This document shows positions 53,691 to 64,000 of a DNA stretch of 64,000 bases, piece by piece. The stretch's first letter is position 1. Each line of letters opens with the position of its first letter. The notes under the pieces are model-generated. The model was not told the DNA's origin. It ran no database searches and saw only the letters and a list, made by a program, of their open reading frames with translations. The stretch spans positions 12,357,814 through 12,421,813 of the forward strand of contig NC_080548.1 of NCBI RefSeq assembly GCF_028640845.1, written 5' to 3'. The translations under genes and the position numbers were made by a program. Origin of the DNA: Ahaetulla prasina (Eukaryota; Chordata; Lepidosauria; Squamata; Colubridae).

Positions 53691-54093
53691 TTACCTGAAT
53701 GCCATCACTATGCTAAACAAATAATTCCCTCAACACTGTCGATTTATTCACTAAGTCTGCATTACTATTAATCTTCGTTCCTATCACCCATCTCCTCCCA
53801 CGTATGACTACATGTCTGTAACTTTGTTGCTTGTATCCATACAATTTATATTGATTGTTTCCTAGTATGATTTGATTGCTTATTTGTATCCTATGACTAT
53901 CATTAAGTGTTGTACCTTATGATTCTTGATGAATGTATCTTGTCTTTTTATGTACACTGAGAGCGTATGCACCAAAGACAAATTCCTTGTGTGTCCAATC
54001 ACACTTGGCCAATAAAGAATTCTATTCTATTCTATTCTATTCTATTCTATTCTATTCTATTCTATTCTATTCTATTCTATTCTATTCTATTCT
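53691..54093 (+). mobile_element. CR1/L3 LINE 3' end with (ATTCT)n
   Basis: 'aatgccatcactatgctaaa' to 'cacttggccaataaagaatt', then ~16 uninterrupted ATTCT units ending at 54093. The longest such array here. Confidence 0.9.
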
Positions 54094-54136
54094 AATGTCT
54101 CAAATGCAAAGGACACCAGAATTTCTTCATGTAGCA

Positions 54137-54610
54137 CAGTGGTTCTCAACATTTATAGTGCTGCGACCCCTTTAATACAATTCCCCACGATGTGGCGACC
54201 CCAACCATAAAATTATTTTCGTTTTGAATTTATCGCGCCTGAAGCCGTATTGGCTAGCGATCTGAACTGCTTGCGATTGCCTTGAGGACGGAGGCATTAA
54301 AGCGGAGACTCCTCCCCTATTAAATTTATCGCGCCTGAAGCCAGATTAGGCTAGCGATTGGGAGTGATTGCAGCTGGCCTGAGAGGGAGACATCAGAGCA
54401 AAGATTTCTCTCTTTTTTAATTCATCGCGCCTGAAGCCGAATTTGGCTAGCGATTTGAAGAGCCTGCAGCTGGCTTGTGGAGTCAACCATTGGAGCGCGA
54501 TTCTTCGACTCGCAAGTATACTTCCCATATTTCCGATGGTCTTACGCGACCCCTGGCAAATCGTCATTCGGCCCCCAACGGGGTTGCGACCCACAGGTTG
54601 AGAACCGCTG
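54137..54610 (+). mobile_element. SPIN-type hAT element, non-autonomous
   Basis: Ends CAGTGGTTCTCAAC… and …CCACAGGTTGAGAACCGCTG. Exact target duplication atgtagca at 54129-54136 and 54611-54618. The 5' block 'aaccataaaattattttcg' and the 3' block 'tttccgatggtcttacgcga' followed by 'gttgcgacccaca' match the SPACE INVADERS family as I remember it from mammals and squamates. The middle is three 96 bp tandem units (landmark 'atcgcgcctgaagcc' at 54232, 54328, 54424) that I do not recall from mammalian copies. No transposase. Confidence 0.85.
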
Positions 54611-54618
54611 ATGTAGCA

Positions 54619-54880
54619 GATGGGGAAACTTGATCCTTCTCATGAACAATAAATGGATATTGTCCCCTCTGTTTCTGATTACCAACATGATCTTCTGCCA
54701 TTCAGAGATGGACAGTCTCCATATCTGAAGGTCTACCCCAGCTTTTATGGTTCCTTGGTATGCCAGTATAAGTTCCAGAATTCCCAACTAGAATCAAATT
54801 CAGCATCTGAGAAGAGAAGAATTCCATCCATATCTTTGTTACTGAAAGACCAGGCTGCCTTTTGACTTGCAAAGGAACAT
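54619..54880. other. Unassigned
   Basis: No signal recognised. Confidence 0.35.
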
Positions 54881-55086
54881 GGCACTATTTGTGACCTTCC
54901 CGGATGGCTTCTGACCAGCAAAGTCAACGGGGGAAGCTGGATTCATATAACAGACACATGATTCACTCAACAACTGCAATGATTCGCTCAACAACCGTGG
55001 CAAGAAAGGTCATAAAATCATGCACAATTCTTTTAACAAGGGCTTAGCAAATTCTGGTCCCCGTTGTGGTCGTAAGTTGAGGACTA
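54881..55086. mobile_element. Mariner/Tigger-like MITE, family E, partial
   Basis: Right part only: 'gaccagcaaagtcaacgggg' to 'tggtcgtaagttgaggacta'. Confidence 0.6.
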
Positions 55087-55462
55087 ATGATAGATAAATG
55101 AGAGGGGGGGAAGGAGGGAGGGGGAGGGAGAAAGAGAGAGAAACAGAGAAAGAGAGACCAGAATATAACCAAGTAGAAGACAGACTCAAAAAACAAAATG
55201 GCTCAACCACCATCCCAACCCAAGTTCTGGGAGACAACCACTGTTTTTAACAATTGACAGAAAATCAAAGGGGTGGGAGTAAGTATAGATGTCCAAGGGG
55301 GTATGTCCAGGGGAGGAACCATCACCGAGACAATGATTATCACCCTATGTTGCCTAACCGAGGGGACCTGGGAAGTGCCCACTTTAGCTTATCTCCTAGG
55401 TGGAAAATATGGTGGTTCACCATCCAAGCACTGTTACTAAGTTGATGCAGATTATTATCTCA
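55087..55462. other. Unassigned, short GA tract
   Basis: GA-rich 55103-55158. Nothing else recognised. Confidence 0.4.
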
Positions 55463-55862
55463 TCCCGAGGTGGGCTTCAAAAATTTTAGCAAGGGGTTTT
55501 CTGCCTGGTTGCTGGGTGGGCATGGCCATGGTGGGCGTGGCCTTTTCGGCCTCCTGCACCATGGTGGGGGGGGTGCCCTTCCCAAGCTCCGGAGACTTTC
55601 TCTGAACCTCCGGAAGGGTGAAAATGGCCTTCCCAGGCTCCAGAGGCCCACTGGAGGCCAGAAATGGGCTCATTTCTGGCCATCCTGAACTTCCAGTAGG
55701 CCCATTTTTTGCCCTCCCCAAGCCTCCATGCGCACCCTGCACTTAACTGCATCCAAAACAGGCCGCATGGGGACTCCTGGGAGGGGCGGGGTATAGTTGG
55801 ATGGGGCCAGCCAGGAGTGGGATTTGGGGGTTCTCCAAACTGCACAAAATCTTAGCTAGAGG
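55463..55862 (+). mobile_element. hAT-like MITE, family D
   Basis: Collinear with 1904-2316 ('gaggtgggcttcaaaaattt' to 'aaaatcttagctagagg'). Right terminus missing, flanking duplication not found. Confidence 0.7.
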
Positions 55863-56152
55863 TTATCACAAACTCATCCCCAGAACTGAAGTGAGACTTA
55901 GCAGACCATTCAACAACTTCGGTCTGTGGAACTGGGACAAAGAGACCATTTGCTCTTTACTTAAAGCAATCAAATATCTTAGTGCAAACCCAGGAGTGAA
56001 AGACAGATGGCCTTGTCACATCAAGCCATTAAAAGGTACATCTCGAAACTCCATCTTGCCACTAGCACTACGCCCAAAAAATATCTCCGCATTAAGTTGA
56101 TGGGAAAACATCTTTTCCAAAATTACATTTCAAAAGAGAAGACCGTGTAGCT
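55863..56152. other. Unassigned open stretch
   Basis: A + frame reads 'LIPRTEVRLSRPFNNFGLWN' and 'IKYLSANPGVKDRWPCHIKP' to a stop at 56098. It looks like real protein wording but I cannot place it. It might be a LINE fragment, or chance. Confidence 0.3.
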
Positions 56153-56271
56153 CAGTGTTTCTCAAATTTGGCAACTTTTAAGATTTTGTGGACTTTTAGC
56201 TCCCACAACGCTGGCTGGGGAATTCTGGAGTTGAAGTCCACACATCTTAAAGTTACCAAATTTGAAAAAAC
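56153..56271. mobile_element. Family B MITE, diverged
   Basis: 'cagtgtttctcaaatttggc' left and 'gttaccaaatttgaaaaaac' right arms. Confidence 0.65.
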
Positions 56272-56789
56272 AGTGGTTCATAGTTTAATCATTGAGTTTG
56301 AATGGACCATCAAAATGACCTAGTTCAACTCGGAACTCACAGCAGGTTAATTAATTGCACACCCAGAAAGTTGGTTGAGTCAATAATCAGGTCAAACATG
56401 ATGTGTGAATTCGACCTTGGACTCATGGTAAGAGTGTACCCCTCCCCCAAATGTAACACTGCTGATCTGAACCATCTTGAAATAAATAAAGTAACAATCT
56501 AAATATATTCCACAAATTCTGAATTGTCTGCCTAGGTAAAGAGTCATAATTTTAAAAAATCATAACCCTAATTCCATAATAAAAATTAATAACTTTAACC
56601 ACAACTTCAGGGCAACACCCAACCACCGCTGGGTATAGAAAGTCTGCCTGCACTGCTGTTATTTTGGACCCAATGTTGGACTGCTAACTCTAGAAGATGC
56701 TACAAATGGTTCGTGTGGAAGTGATGGTTTTCCTCTTGTATGAACAAGATAAGTCACAGTAGGCAAAGCTGGAGCCACATAGGAGAGTG
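56272..56789. other. Unassigned
   Basis: No gene or repeat recognised. Confidence 0.4.
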
Positions 56790-56797
56790 GTCTAATA

Positions 56798-56874
56798 CAG
56801 GGGTCTCCAACCTTGGCAACTTTAAGACTTGTGGACTTAAACTCCCAGAATTCCTCGGCCAGCAAAGCTAATAG
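56798..56874. mobile_element. Family B MITE, one arm lost
   Basis: Left half only, yet the target duplication gtctaata is exact at 56790-56797 and 56875-56882. The right arm was deleted up to, but not into, the duplication, or the element was inserted already shortened. Confidence 0.75.
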
Positions 56875-56914
56875 GTCTAATACGTTTATCAAAGACACAC
56901 ACATTTATAAATTA

Positions 56915-58100
56915 ACAGAATAGGAAGGGACCTTATAGGTCATCTAGTCCAACCCCCTGCTCAAATAGGACACCCTACCATTTCATACAAATGGCTGTCT
57001 AATCTCTTCTTAAAAACTTCCAGTGATGGAGCATCCAATTTCGGGAGGCAAGCCAGTCCACTGATTAATTGTTCTCATTGTCAGGGAATTCATCCTTAGT
57101 TCTAGGTTGCTTTTCTCCTTGATTACTTTCCATCCATGGCTTCTTGTCTTGCCATCTGTTGCTTTGGAACATAGCTTGATTCAGGGGTGAAATCCAGCAG
57201 GATCTGACAGGTTCTGGAGAACTGGTAGCGGAAACTTTGAGTAGTTCGGAGAACCAGCAAATACCACCTCTGGCTGGCCCCAGAGTGGGGTGGGAATGGG
57301 GATTTTGCAATATCCTTCCCCCAGGAGTGGGTTGGGAATGGGGATTTTGCAGTATCCTTTCCCTGCCACTCCCACCAAGCCACACCCACAGAACGGTAGT
57401 AAAAAAAATGGATTTCACCACTGGCTTGATTCTCTCTTCTTTGTGGCAACCCCTCAAATATTGGAACAGTGCTATCATGTCTCCCCTAGTCCTTCTTTTC
57501 ATTAAACTAAGATATACCCAATTCCAATGACCATTCTTTATATGTTTTAGTTCCCTAATCATTGTTGCTGCTCTTCTCTACATTGTTTCCAGGATCTCAA
57601 CATTTTTTTTACATCGTGGCGACCAAAACTGGATGCAGTATTACAAGTGTGGCCTTACCAAGACATTATAAAGCAGTACTAACACTTCACATAATCTTGA
57701 TTCTATCCCTCTGTTAATGCAACCTATGACTGAGCTTTTTTGGCAACTGCAGCACACTTCTTGCTCATATCTAAATGGTTATCCACTAGGACTCCAAGAT
57801 CCTTCTCACAGTTACTACTATTGAACCAGGTACCACTTATTCTATACCTGTACATTTGGGTTTTCTTGCCAAAATGTAAAACCTTACTTTCCTCTATGTT
57901 GGAATTCATTTTGTTAGATAGCGCCCAGTGTTCAAGTCTGTCAAGATCCTTTTGTATCTTGAGCCTATCTTCTGGAGTGTTGGCTATTCCTGCCAGCTTG
58001 GTGTCATCTGCAAATTTGATGAGTTCCCCATCTATCCATATCATTGATGAAGATGTTGAAGAGTATTGGGCCTAAAACAGAGCTTTGGGGTACCCCACTG
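56915..58100 (-). pseudogene. CR1 LINE, 1.2 kb antisense, reverse-transcriptase region to 3' UTR
   Basis: Longest LINE relic here. From 58044 leftwards it reads '[20 protein letters not shown]', the FADD catalytic box of CR1 reverse transcriptase. Next are 'RLEHWALSNKMNSNIEESKV' and 'NCEKDLGVLVDNHLDMSKKC'. After the family A insertion comes 'MKRRTRGDMIALFQYLRGCH', and last the UTR signature near 56930. Several frameshifts and stops, so not functional. Confidence 0.85.
57182..57423 (+). mobile_element. hAT-like MITE, family A, in CR1
   Basis: Exact target duplication gcttgatt at 57174-57181 and 57424-57431. Two internal units. Confidence 0.9.
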
Positions 58101-58430
58101 CCTCCTTCCCTCCATGTAGATGCAATTTCATTGAGGTGATCATTATACTACAACATCTGAGAAACTATGCTTTAAGACACAGAACCAGGAAAAAAAAGAA
58201 ACGGGCACCATTCTCATTGTTGGAGATGTACACCAGTGGTGGTATTGAGCCGGTTCTATCCAGTTTAGGCGAACTGGTAGCGGCAGCTGCGGGAGGCTCC
58301 GCCCACCTGCCCGGACGTAATCACGTCCCATTTATCCACATTTTTGATGCTCTGCGCATGCGTGGAAGGCTCTGTGCATGCCCAGAGGTGGTGCATGCTC
58401 ACATTTGCAAACCGCTAGTGAAGATAAGTG
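58101..58430. mobile_element. hAT-like MITE fragment
   Basis: From 58236 'cagtggtggtattgagccgg' resembles families A and C at its left end. It then has GC-rich 'gctccgcccacctgcccgga' and 'ctgcgcatgcgtgg' like the short G forms. Right end eroded near 58425. Confidence 0.5.
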
Positions 58431-59848
58431 ATATAAACAAATGACAACTTTAGAGGAAAATGTTATTTTTAAAAAATGTCTTCAGCTGCAGCTTTCTCCC
58501 TGCTCCTTAAAGAATATTGATTCCCGGGGTAGATGAGAAAAAAGAGAAAGAAAGGGAGAGGCTATTTTTTTTTTCATTTTCTCTCTCTATTTGGGCCTTC
58601 CTTTTTCCCCCAGCTTGTTCTGACATGTTGGTTGGAATCCTCTGCTGCCTTCTTTAACCCACTGAAGTGAGTCACACACCAAGCCCATCACTTTTTGCTC
58701 ACTCTTGTTGCAACGTGTGGGTGACAGAAACTCTCCAGGAGGATGGGAACTGCTTGAATAGTCAATGAGTTTTGTTTTTGTTGCATAAATCTTAGTTCTG
58801 AACAGCTGGGATGGCTTGCAACAACATGGTTACAACTGTGGAAAGCCCTCCGCCCCCAAACGACAAAACCTCCGTGGGCTCTAAAGACAACAAATTATGT
58901 CAACATCGTTCAATGAAGCTTTCATGACTGCGCCTTTATTCCAGTCCGTGGTCCATCTGAAAATGATAACATAAAAGTTAGAGAAAGAGGAATATTACTT
59001 TTGGTGTTTACTTCCTAAGCTGGCCCCTTCCAGATGTAAGGGGACTACAAATCTCCAAACTGGCCCCAAATGGTGGGTGTTGTAGTCCCAACAGGTTGTG
59101 GAAGGCAATTTCATGTGTATAAACCAGTTGACAGCATCTTTAAAAAGGCATCTGTTAAGCTTATTAGATTTGGGCTGCACTAACTTGGTAAGCCACCAGA
59201 AGAAGCAAAGGAATAGAAAACTTAACCATGCTACAATCTACTGGTCCTTGTTGAGTGCATGTTTAAGAAATTGAGCAAACCAAGAAGATGGATGAATTTA
59301 GAACAACTCACTGAACATCTGAATTTTAGTTGCTGAGATCCAGTAGTTCTACTTTTACTGTGTGAGAAAGAGAGGAAGGGCAGGTGTTTTCCAAAGCAAG
59401 ATCTCTTGTCCCGTAGTTTTAATAAATACCTGGTTGAGGAGTAGGACAACACTTGGAAGCCCAATGACCACAACTATGATTTACCGGGGACAGTACAGGG
59501 AGGCGATGAACTCAGTTTGGAGAGATAGATGTTCCTTAACATCATAATTATGGTTTAATTTCATTTATCATTTCATCATTTAAAAATGATGCTTATAGTG
59601 TCCATAATTTTCAATTTTCCCCACTCATCTTTCCACAGGCAAGGACAGAGGATACTCTGAGGGCTGCAAAAGAAGGCTTGATGATCTCCTGTGGCCCTGT
59701 GGTTTCCAATTGCCCATCCCTGGTGGAGATAAAATTAACGTAGAGTTACTGTAGAAAAGAGGAAAGAAGATGATGTAAGGGCTGGAGCAAATCTCTATGA
59801 GGAAATTCGATAAGGACATTACCTATAAAGGAAAATATTTGTAGCTCA
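58431..59848. other. Unassigned 1.4 kb
   Basis: No gene or repeat recognised. A poly-T run near 58566. Confidence 0.4.
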
Positions 59849-60053
59849 GGGTTGAAACGAATGGTCCTTGGTGCTCACTGGGCTTGGTGGTTTTCTTGCA
59901 AATGTTTCATTACCCAAACTAGGTAACATCATCGGTGCTAGCATTGCAGCTCAAGATTGAAATTACCTAAACTAGCTAGCATTGATGATATTGGCTAGGT
60001 TAGGTAATGAAACATCTGCAAGAAAACAGCCAAGTTCAGAGACCACCAAGGAT
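59849..60053. mobile_element. Foldback element, ~200 bp
   Basis: Arms 'ttttcttgcaaatgtttcat tacc' (59889-59914) and 'ggtaatgaaacatctgcaag' (60003-60022) are inverted copies, with outer pairing 'tccttggtg' / 'caccaagga'. No ORF. Confidence 0.6.
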
Positions 60054-60486
60054 CCCTCAAAAAAGATGCATAAGAAGTAACATATTACAGAGTGAGAGTA
60101 GACAAAGAGAACGTTATTCTTCCTTCTTTTCTCATAATATTAAAAATATGATGTTTGGAAATGTAAGTTAAATCCCTGGCAGATTCAGGGGCACCTGTGT
60201 ATCATTTCCTTGACAATAACCTGGATTTGCCACTGCCTTTTTCCAAGTTGTTTCCTGTCTTCTGACTTGATAATGTCCTTATAATTTCCTGGTGGTTTCC
60301 CGTACAAGTAACAACCAGCTGCTTAGTTTTTCTTTGAGATCAGTCCCATTCATGTCAGTGATGGGGAACTCATTTTAACGGCGCCTTGGGAGACCCTGGA
60401 ATTCAGTCCTGTGAGAAGTAGCAATGGCCATCACCACCAAAGCAAATGTCCAGCTTCACAGAGGGATTAAAGAACTTCCTTGGACA
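60054..60486. other. Unassigned
   Basis: No gene or repeat recognised. Confidence 0.4.
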
Positions 60487-60888
60487 GAGTTTCTCAACCT
60501 TGGTCATGTCATGATGTGTGGACTTCAACTCCAGTGGTGCGTTTCAAAATTTTTTACTACCAGTTCTGTGGGTGTGGCTTGGTTGGCATGGCAGGAGAAG
60601 GATACTGTAAAATCTCTATCCCCACCCCACTCCGGGGGAAGGATACTGTAAAATCTCCATTTCCTCCCAATCAGCTGGGACTCGGGAGGCAGAGAATAGA
60701 TGTGGGCGGGGCCAGCCAGAATTTTTACTACCAGTTCTCCGGACTACTCAAAATTTCCGCTACCGGTTCTCCAGAACTGATCAGAACCTGCTGAAACCCA
60801 CCTCTCTTCAACTCCCAGAACTCCCCAGTCAGTTTGCTTCTGGGAGTTGAAGTTTACACATCTTAAAAGTGGACAGGTTTGGGAAATA
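60487..60888. mobile_element. Family B MITE with family A inside
   Basis: Left arm 'cagagtttctcaaccttggt' to 60531, right arm 'ttctgggagttgaagtttac' from 60838 to about 60888. The A copy between them carries its own exact duplication. Confidence 0.75.
60532..60806 (-). mobile_element. hAT-like MITE, family A, in family B
   Basis: Exact target duplication ttcaactc at 60524-60531 and 60807-60814. Starts CAGTGGTGCGTTTCAAA. Confidence 0.85.
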
Positions 60889-61359
60889 ACACATTCCTGC
60901 GGAAATAATCTTTATTTGATTAAGTTAATCTTAATCAACCTTAATCCTAATTTGATTAAATTACTCAAATGAGACTGCCAATCTAAAGTTACCCATTTCC
61001 AGTCATCTTCAGAAGCAGAATAGAACACTGAACTATCTAAAAATACTTATTTATTAATGATAATTTAATAATATTTGCAGCACCAGGACAAACAGTAATT
61101 ACAGCACAATAGCTGTAAATAGGAATGCTGGAGGGTTATATGGAAATTGCCTGGGAAAACACAAACAGTTTGACTTGCCACCTATAACAAGTGAGTTGGA
61201 ATCAAAGAATTATCGGGGGGGCATCATCACAGAAAAGGCCATCACAGAAACCCCCCCCCCAAAATTATTGGGGGCCATCCTAGAAAAGACTCCGTTTATG
61301 GATTCTACCTCCCTTATGTCTGAAAGTGAGAATATTCACAGCAGAACACCAGAGGGTGA
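60889..61359. other. Unassigned
   Basis: Two near-repeats of 'gggggcatcatcacagaaaa'/'gggggccatcctagaaaag' at 61216 and 61270. Nothing else recognised. Confidence 0.4.
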
Positions 61360-61367
61360 TTCTAAGT

Positions 61368-61877
61368 CAGTGTTTATCAGGGGTGTCAAACTCAAGGCCA
61401 GTGGGCTGGATTCAGCCTGCAGAGTGCTTACATCTGCCCCTGGGGGGGGGACACCCTGAAAACAGTGAGGGACAGACTCGGAGTGCCTCTACCGGTGAAA
61501 ATGGGATCTTGAGCTCCATTTCCGGCTGCAAGGTCCTCCTACAACCCTTTGCCAGCGAAAACAGAGCTCTGGAGGGCGGCCTGCCCGAGCTCCATTTTCG
61601 CTGTCAGAGCGCTCAGGCTGCCACAGGCGCCTGACATGAGTGACATTGAACTGGCATGCCCACCCTGGCCATACACACACAGACACACACACACACCCCG
61701 AGGTCAAACACAATCCTGATGGGGCCCTCAATGAAATTGAGTTTGACACCCCTGGTGTTTATCAACTTTAAATTGTGAGGACTTCAGTTCCCAGAATTCC
61801 TGAGGCAGCAAGCTGATTGGGGAATTCTGGGAGTTGAAGTCCGCACAGCTGAAAGTGGCTAAGGTTGAGCAACACTG
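61368..61877. mobile_element. Family B MITE with family F inside
   Basis: Outer target duplications ttctaagt (61360-61367) and ttctaagc (61878-61885). Left arm is cut after ~10 bases by the F element; 'atcaactttaaattgtgagg' continues it. Confidence 0.75.
61378..61754 (-). mobile_element. hAT-like MITE, family F, in family B
   Basis: CAGGGGTGTCAAACTC … GAGTTTGACACCCCTG with exact target duplication gtgtttat at 61370-61377 and 61755-61762. Contains a short (CA)n near 61674-61697. Confidence 0.9.
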
Positions 61878-61885
61878 TTCTAAGC

Positions 61886-63515
61886 AGAGGGCAAGTCTGA
61901 AGGACAGATGGCCCTTGAGATTAAAAGTACCCCCTCCCACTGCCATACTCACACAGAAGAACATAGCACGTTCACTCCCCTTGGGTGTGTCAGGACAAAC
62001 GCACAAGAATATTCTTGTAAAGTAAATGCTTCCCCAATCTGCATTCTGAAATTGAAGATTACAGAATGTAAATACCACACTGGATGGATTACAAAACAGA
62101 GAAATGACACATCACACACTCCTGGCATCACTCTGAGTCCATTGTAGCCTCTGTGTGGGCATAATTGCATTTGTATATGTTTTGGCATCCATGTGAGAGT
62201 TCATTTATCCTTGCGTATTCTCTGCTGCCGTGAATTTAATGGCAGCCCTTGATTAGACAATGTTTGGGGGTTTGGGTTGGAATATTAAAAATGCGTGTTA
62301 AGCGCACTCACAAAATGGGAAAGTTTCCCAAAAGAGCTGCTGGGGTGGGCATGGCCCGTCCCAAAGCCCTCCTGGCAAGAAGGTAAAATCACTGCCTGGC
62401 ATAATTTTTATTGTGGCATTCAAGTCTAAGGGCACTGCTTAAAGTAAACATAATGCTGGATGCTGGCACTTCGTTTTGCAGCATAGCAACTTTCTCTTTA
62501 ATTGTTTGTAAACCAAACAACCATTTTAAAAACAGGAGGGCAAAGAGGGGCAGGTTTAGCAGGGTATTGGTGCCCCCGAGTACCATGTCACCCAGCCTGT
62601 GATAGTCCTTTGCTTACAAAGGTCTTGAGTTCATCCTGACCTACCCCTGCAGGCAAACCCAAGTTCCCGTCTTGCGATCCCTTCAGCGCTTCTGCTGCAG
62701 TGGGTGAGATGGACTCAAACAAAATAAGATTTCTTCTCATATTCTCACACCAGCCCTTATGGGCCAGGTGCAATATGGAGGATAAGGTGTTGTATGTAAT
62801 GTTTATGTCTGTAGAAAAGAGGGGAATTCAAAATCCTGTCCCAGACTGTCTACTTCTGGGCCACCGTTTGTACAATATATTTAGACTATTAACATGGATT
62901 AACACTACTAACAGTGGATCAGTTTGGATGTGTGCATCAATCATTTATAATACCATTTTTATTTCGTTTTATTTTATCTTCTTTCTTTTATACATTCTTA
63001 TTTATCTTACTGATCCTGCCTCTGCCTTTCATAATTAGACAGATAGGTACATGAAGCAATTCTGTGATGGGATATTTTATTCCGTCTGGCCACATGGCTG
63101 TAAATAAACCATTTAAATTTGAAATTTTGCTGGCACAGCTTTGCTAAGTCCAAGAGTTTGTTTTTTTAAAAAATCCCCTTTTAAAATCCCCTCTTCTGCC
63201 TAATCCCCCCCCCCTTTGTGCAGATACCATGCAATGCCCTTGCTGGCTGCAGACAGAATGACATTTTTCTGCATCCTCTAAGAATGGCAGAAATTGCTAG
63301 CAAATTGTTTCCCTCCACTGCCTTAAAACCCTTCCTCCTGATGGGCACAAAACTAACTTTTCTACGAGAAAAACCTACATCCTTGGACTTTTCTCTCCTT
63401 TATTTCTTTCCCCCCACCCCCCAAGACCTCTTTCAAGTCACTTCATCTCTACACACACACACTTGTCCCGATATGACAGCTCTTCCTGCCTGCCTGGTTT
63501 AGAAAGAGTTAACTG
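61886..63515. other. Unassigned 1.6 kb upstream of the candidate promoter
   Basis: Few or no recognisable repeats, unlike the rest of the window. No ORF that I can support. Compatible with gene-proximal non-coding DNA. Confidence 0.4.
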
Positions 63516-63660
63516 CTGCACCTGCTAAGGTGTACCTGTCTCCTGGCACCTGTCTCTCCCAGCCAATCAGGCGCAAGAATCTGACAGAACCTACCTGTCA
63601 GCAGAACGCCTGTACAACATAAACCTCTAACTTTTGAAAGAAAGTCTTCACTTTACAGCT
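63516..63660 (+). promoter_or_regulatory. Candidate promoter: E-boxes, CCAAT box, weak TATA-like site
   Basis: CACCTG at 63519-63524 and 63547-63552, further ACCTG cores at 63534 and 63593, and CAGCTG at 63656-63661. CCAAT at 63563-63567 (agCCAATcag). 'cataaac' at 63618-63624 sits ~55 bp downstream of CCAAT, where a weak TATA box could be, pointing to a start near 63650. All this is motif-level inference. Confidence 0.4.
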
Positions 63661-63760
63661 GATGACTCTCTTTAGACGGTGCTAGGAGCGCTTCAGCCAA
63701 GGAGGGAAAGGAAACTAACCATCTTCTGGCTAAGCCGATATTGGAAAACCTGGGCGGACC

Positions 63761-63777
63761 ATGTCTAACGACGTTGA
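63761..63777 (+). CDS. Candidate first coding exon of an unidentified gene
   Basis: ATG at 63761 has A at -3 (gcggaccATGt). Five codons read M-S-N-D-V and a sixth is split (GA|). The exon ends at 63777, directly before GTAAGT, a full consensus donor with phase 2. The 5' leader (about 63650-63760) holds a 7-codon upstream ORF at 63662-63685. The next exon lies beyond the window, so I cannot name the product. It may instead be a non-coding exon or a chance match. Confidence 0.4.
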
Positions 63778-64000
63778 GTAAGTGGACTGAATTTTCCTAC
63801 CTTGCTGCGTTTTCGGGAGCGACAGGATTCGAAGCTGCCTTTTTGCTGTTGCCGCCGCCGCCGCCGCGCGATTTCTAGCAGCTCTTTCTGACCGACAAGA
63901 AGGGGAGAAAAAAAGATTAGGAACTAATCTAAAACTAGTAATTGTCATTCCAAGCCCCCTTCGGTTATTTCCCTTCAAAAACAAAAAACAAAAAAAACAA
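63778..64000 (+). other. Start of putative intron 1 with (GCC)n
   Basis: Begins GTAAGTGG. A GCC repeat of about six units at 63851-63870, followed by cgcg, is the most CpG-rich spot near the right edge. A-rich to the end. The minus-strand poly-alanine frame here is a shadow of the GCC repeat. Confidence 0.4.

Noticed and set aside
63730..63984. 84-codon minus-strand frame with poly-alanine
   Set aside because: The alanines come from a GCC repeat. The opposite strand has a better gene-start structure and no motif is recognisable.

Overview
The window looks like intergenic DNA from a squamate reptile, most likely a snake. The argument rests on repeat content. It has Sauria-type tRNA SINEs with a Bov-B-like tail, CR1/L3 LINE 3' ends that run straight into (ATTCT)n arrays (a pairing known from snakes), CR1, L2 and L1 LINE pieces, a SPIN-type hAT element, and several hundred-base GATA/TATC arrays of the kind called Bkm in snakes. 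No species is claimed. Almost every long ORF lies inside a microsatellite or a transposon relic. I see no intact protein-coding gene from 1 to about 63.5 kb.

Layout. 0-5.9 kb: hAT-type MITEs, an L2 LINE carrying two MITE insertions, a CR1 tail, an L1 3' region with a Penelope-like GIY-YIG fragment, and a direct-repeat-rich foldback element. 6.2-7.7 kb: a pyrimidine-only satellite with a ~330-367 bp higher-order unit. 9.8-11 kb: MITEs and a tRNA SINE. 11.4-12.6 kb: a purine-rich (GA/GACA) satellite with a ~475 bp duplicated unit. 12.6-14.5 kb: a decayed R4-like LINE interrupted by a Sauria SINE and a hairpin-rich MITE. 15.8-16 kb: a DIRS tyrosine-recombinase fragment. 16-26 kb: simple repeats, CR1, foldback elements and an L3 tail. 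26-38 kb: mariner-like MITEs, SINEs, L1, L3. 38-46 kb: a 752 bp MITE containing three 125 bp hairpin modules and a short telomere-like run, then GATA arrays and a cluster of palindromic MITEs. 46-58 kb: further hAT families, an L2 nested in a MITE, L3 and SPIN, then a 1.2 kb antisense CR1 with a recognisable reverse-transcriptase motif. 58-63.5 kb: sparser repeats and mostly unassigned sequence.

The last ~500 bases differ from the rest. CACCTG-type E-boxes, a CCAAT box, a weak TATA-like site, an ATG in good context and a consensus splice donor are followed by a GCC-repeat, GC-rich stretch. I read this as the promoter and first coding exon of a gene running off the right edge on the + strand. 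The six visible residues are too few to name it.

MITE families are lettered here for cross-reference: A, C, D, F, G, H, K are hAT-like (8 bp target duplications, ends CAG(G/T)GG...); B is a ~130 bp palindromic hAT-like element; E is a mariner/Tigger-like element flanked by TA; I and J are two further inverted-repeat elements. Clean target-site duplications let the order of many insertions be read directly.
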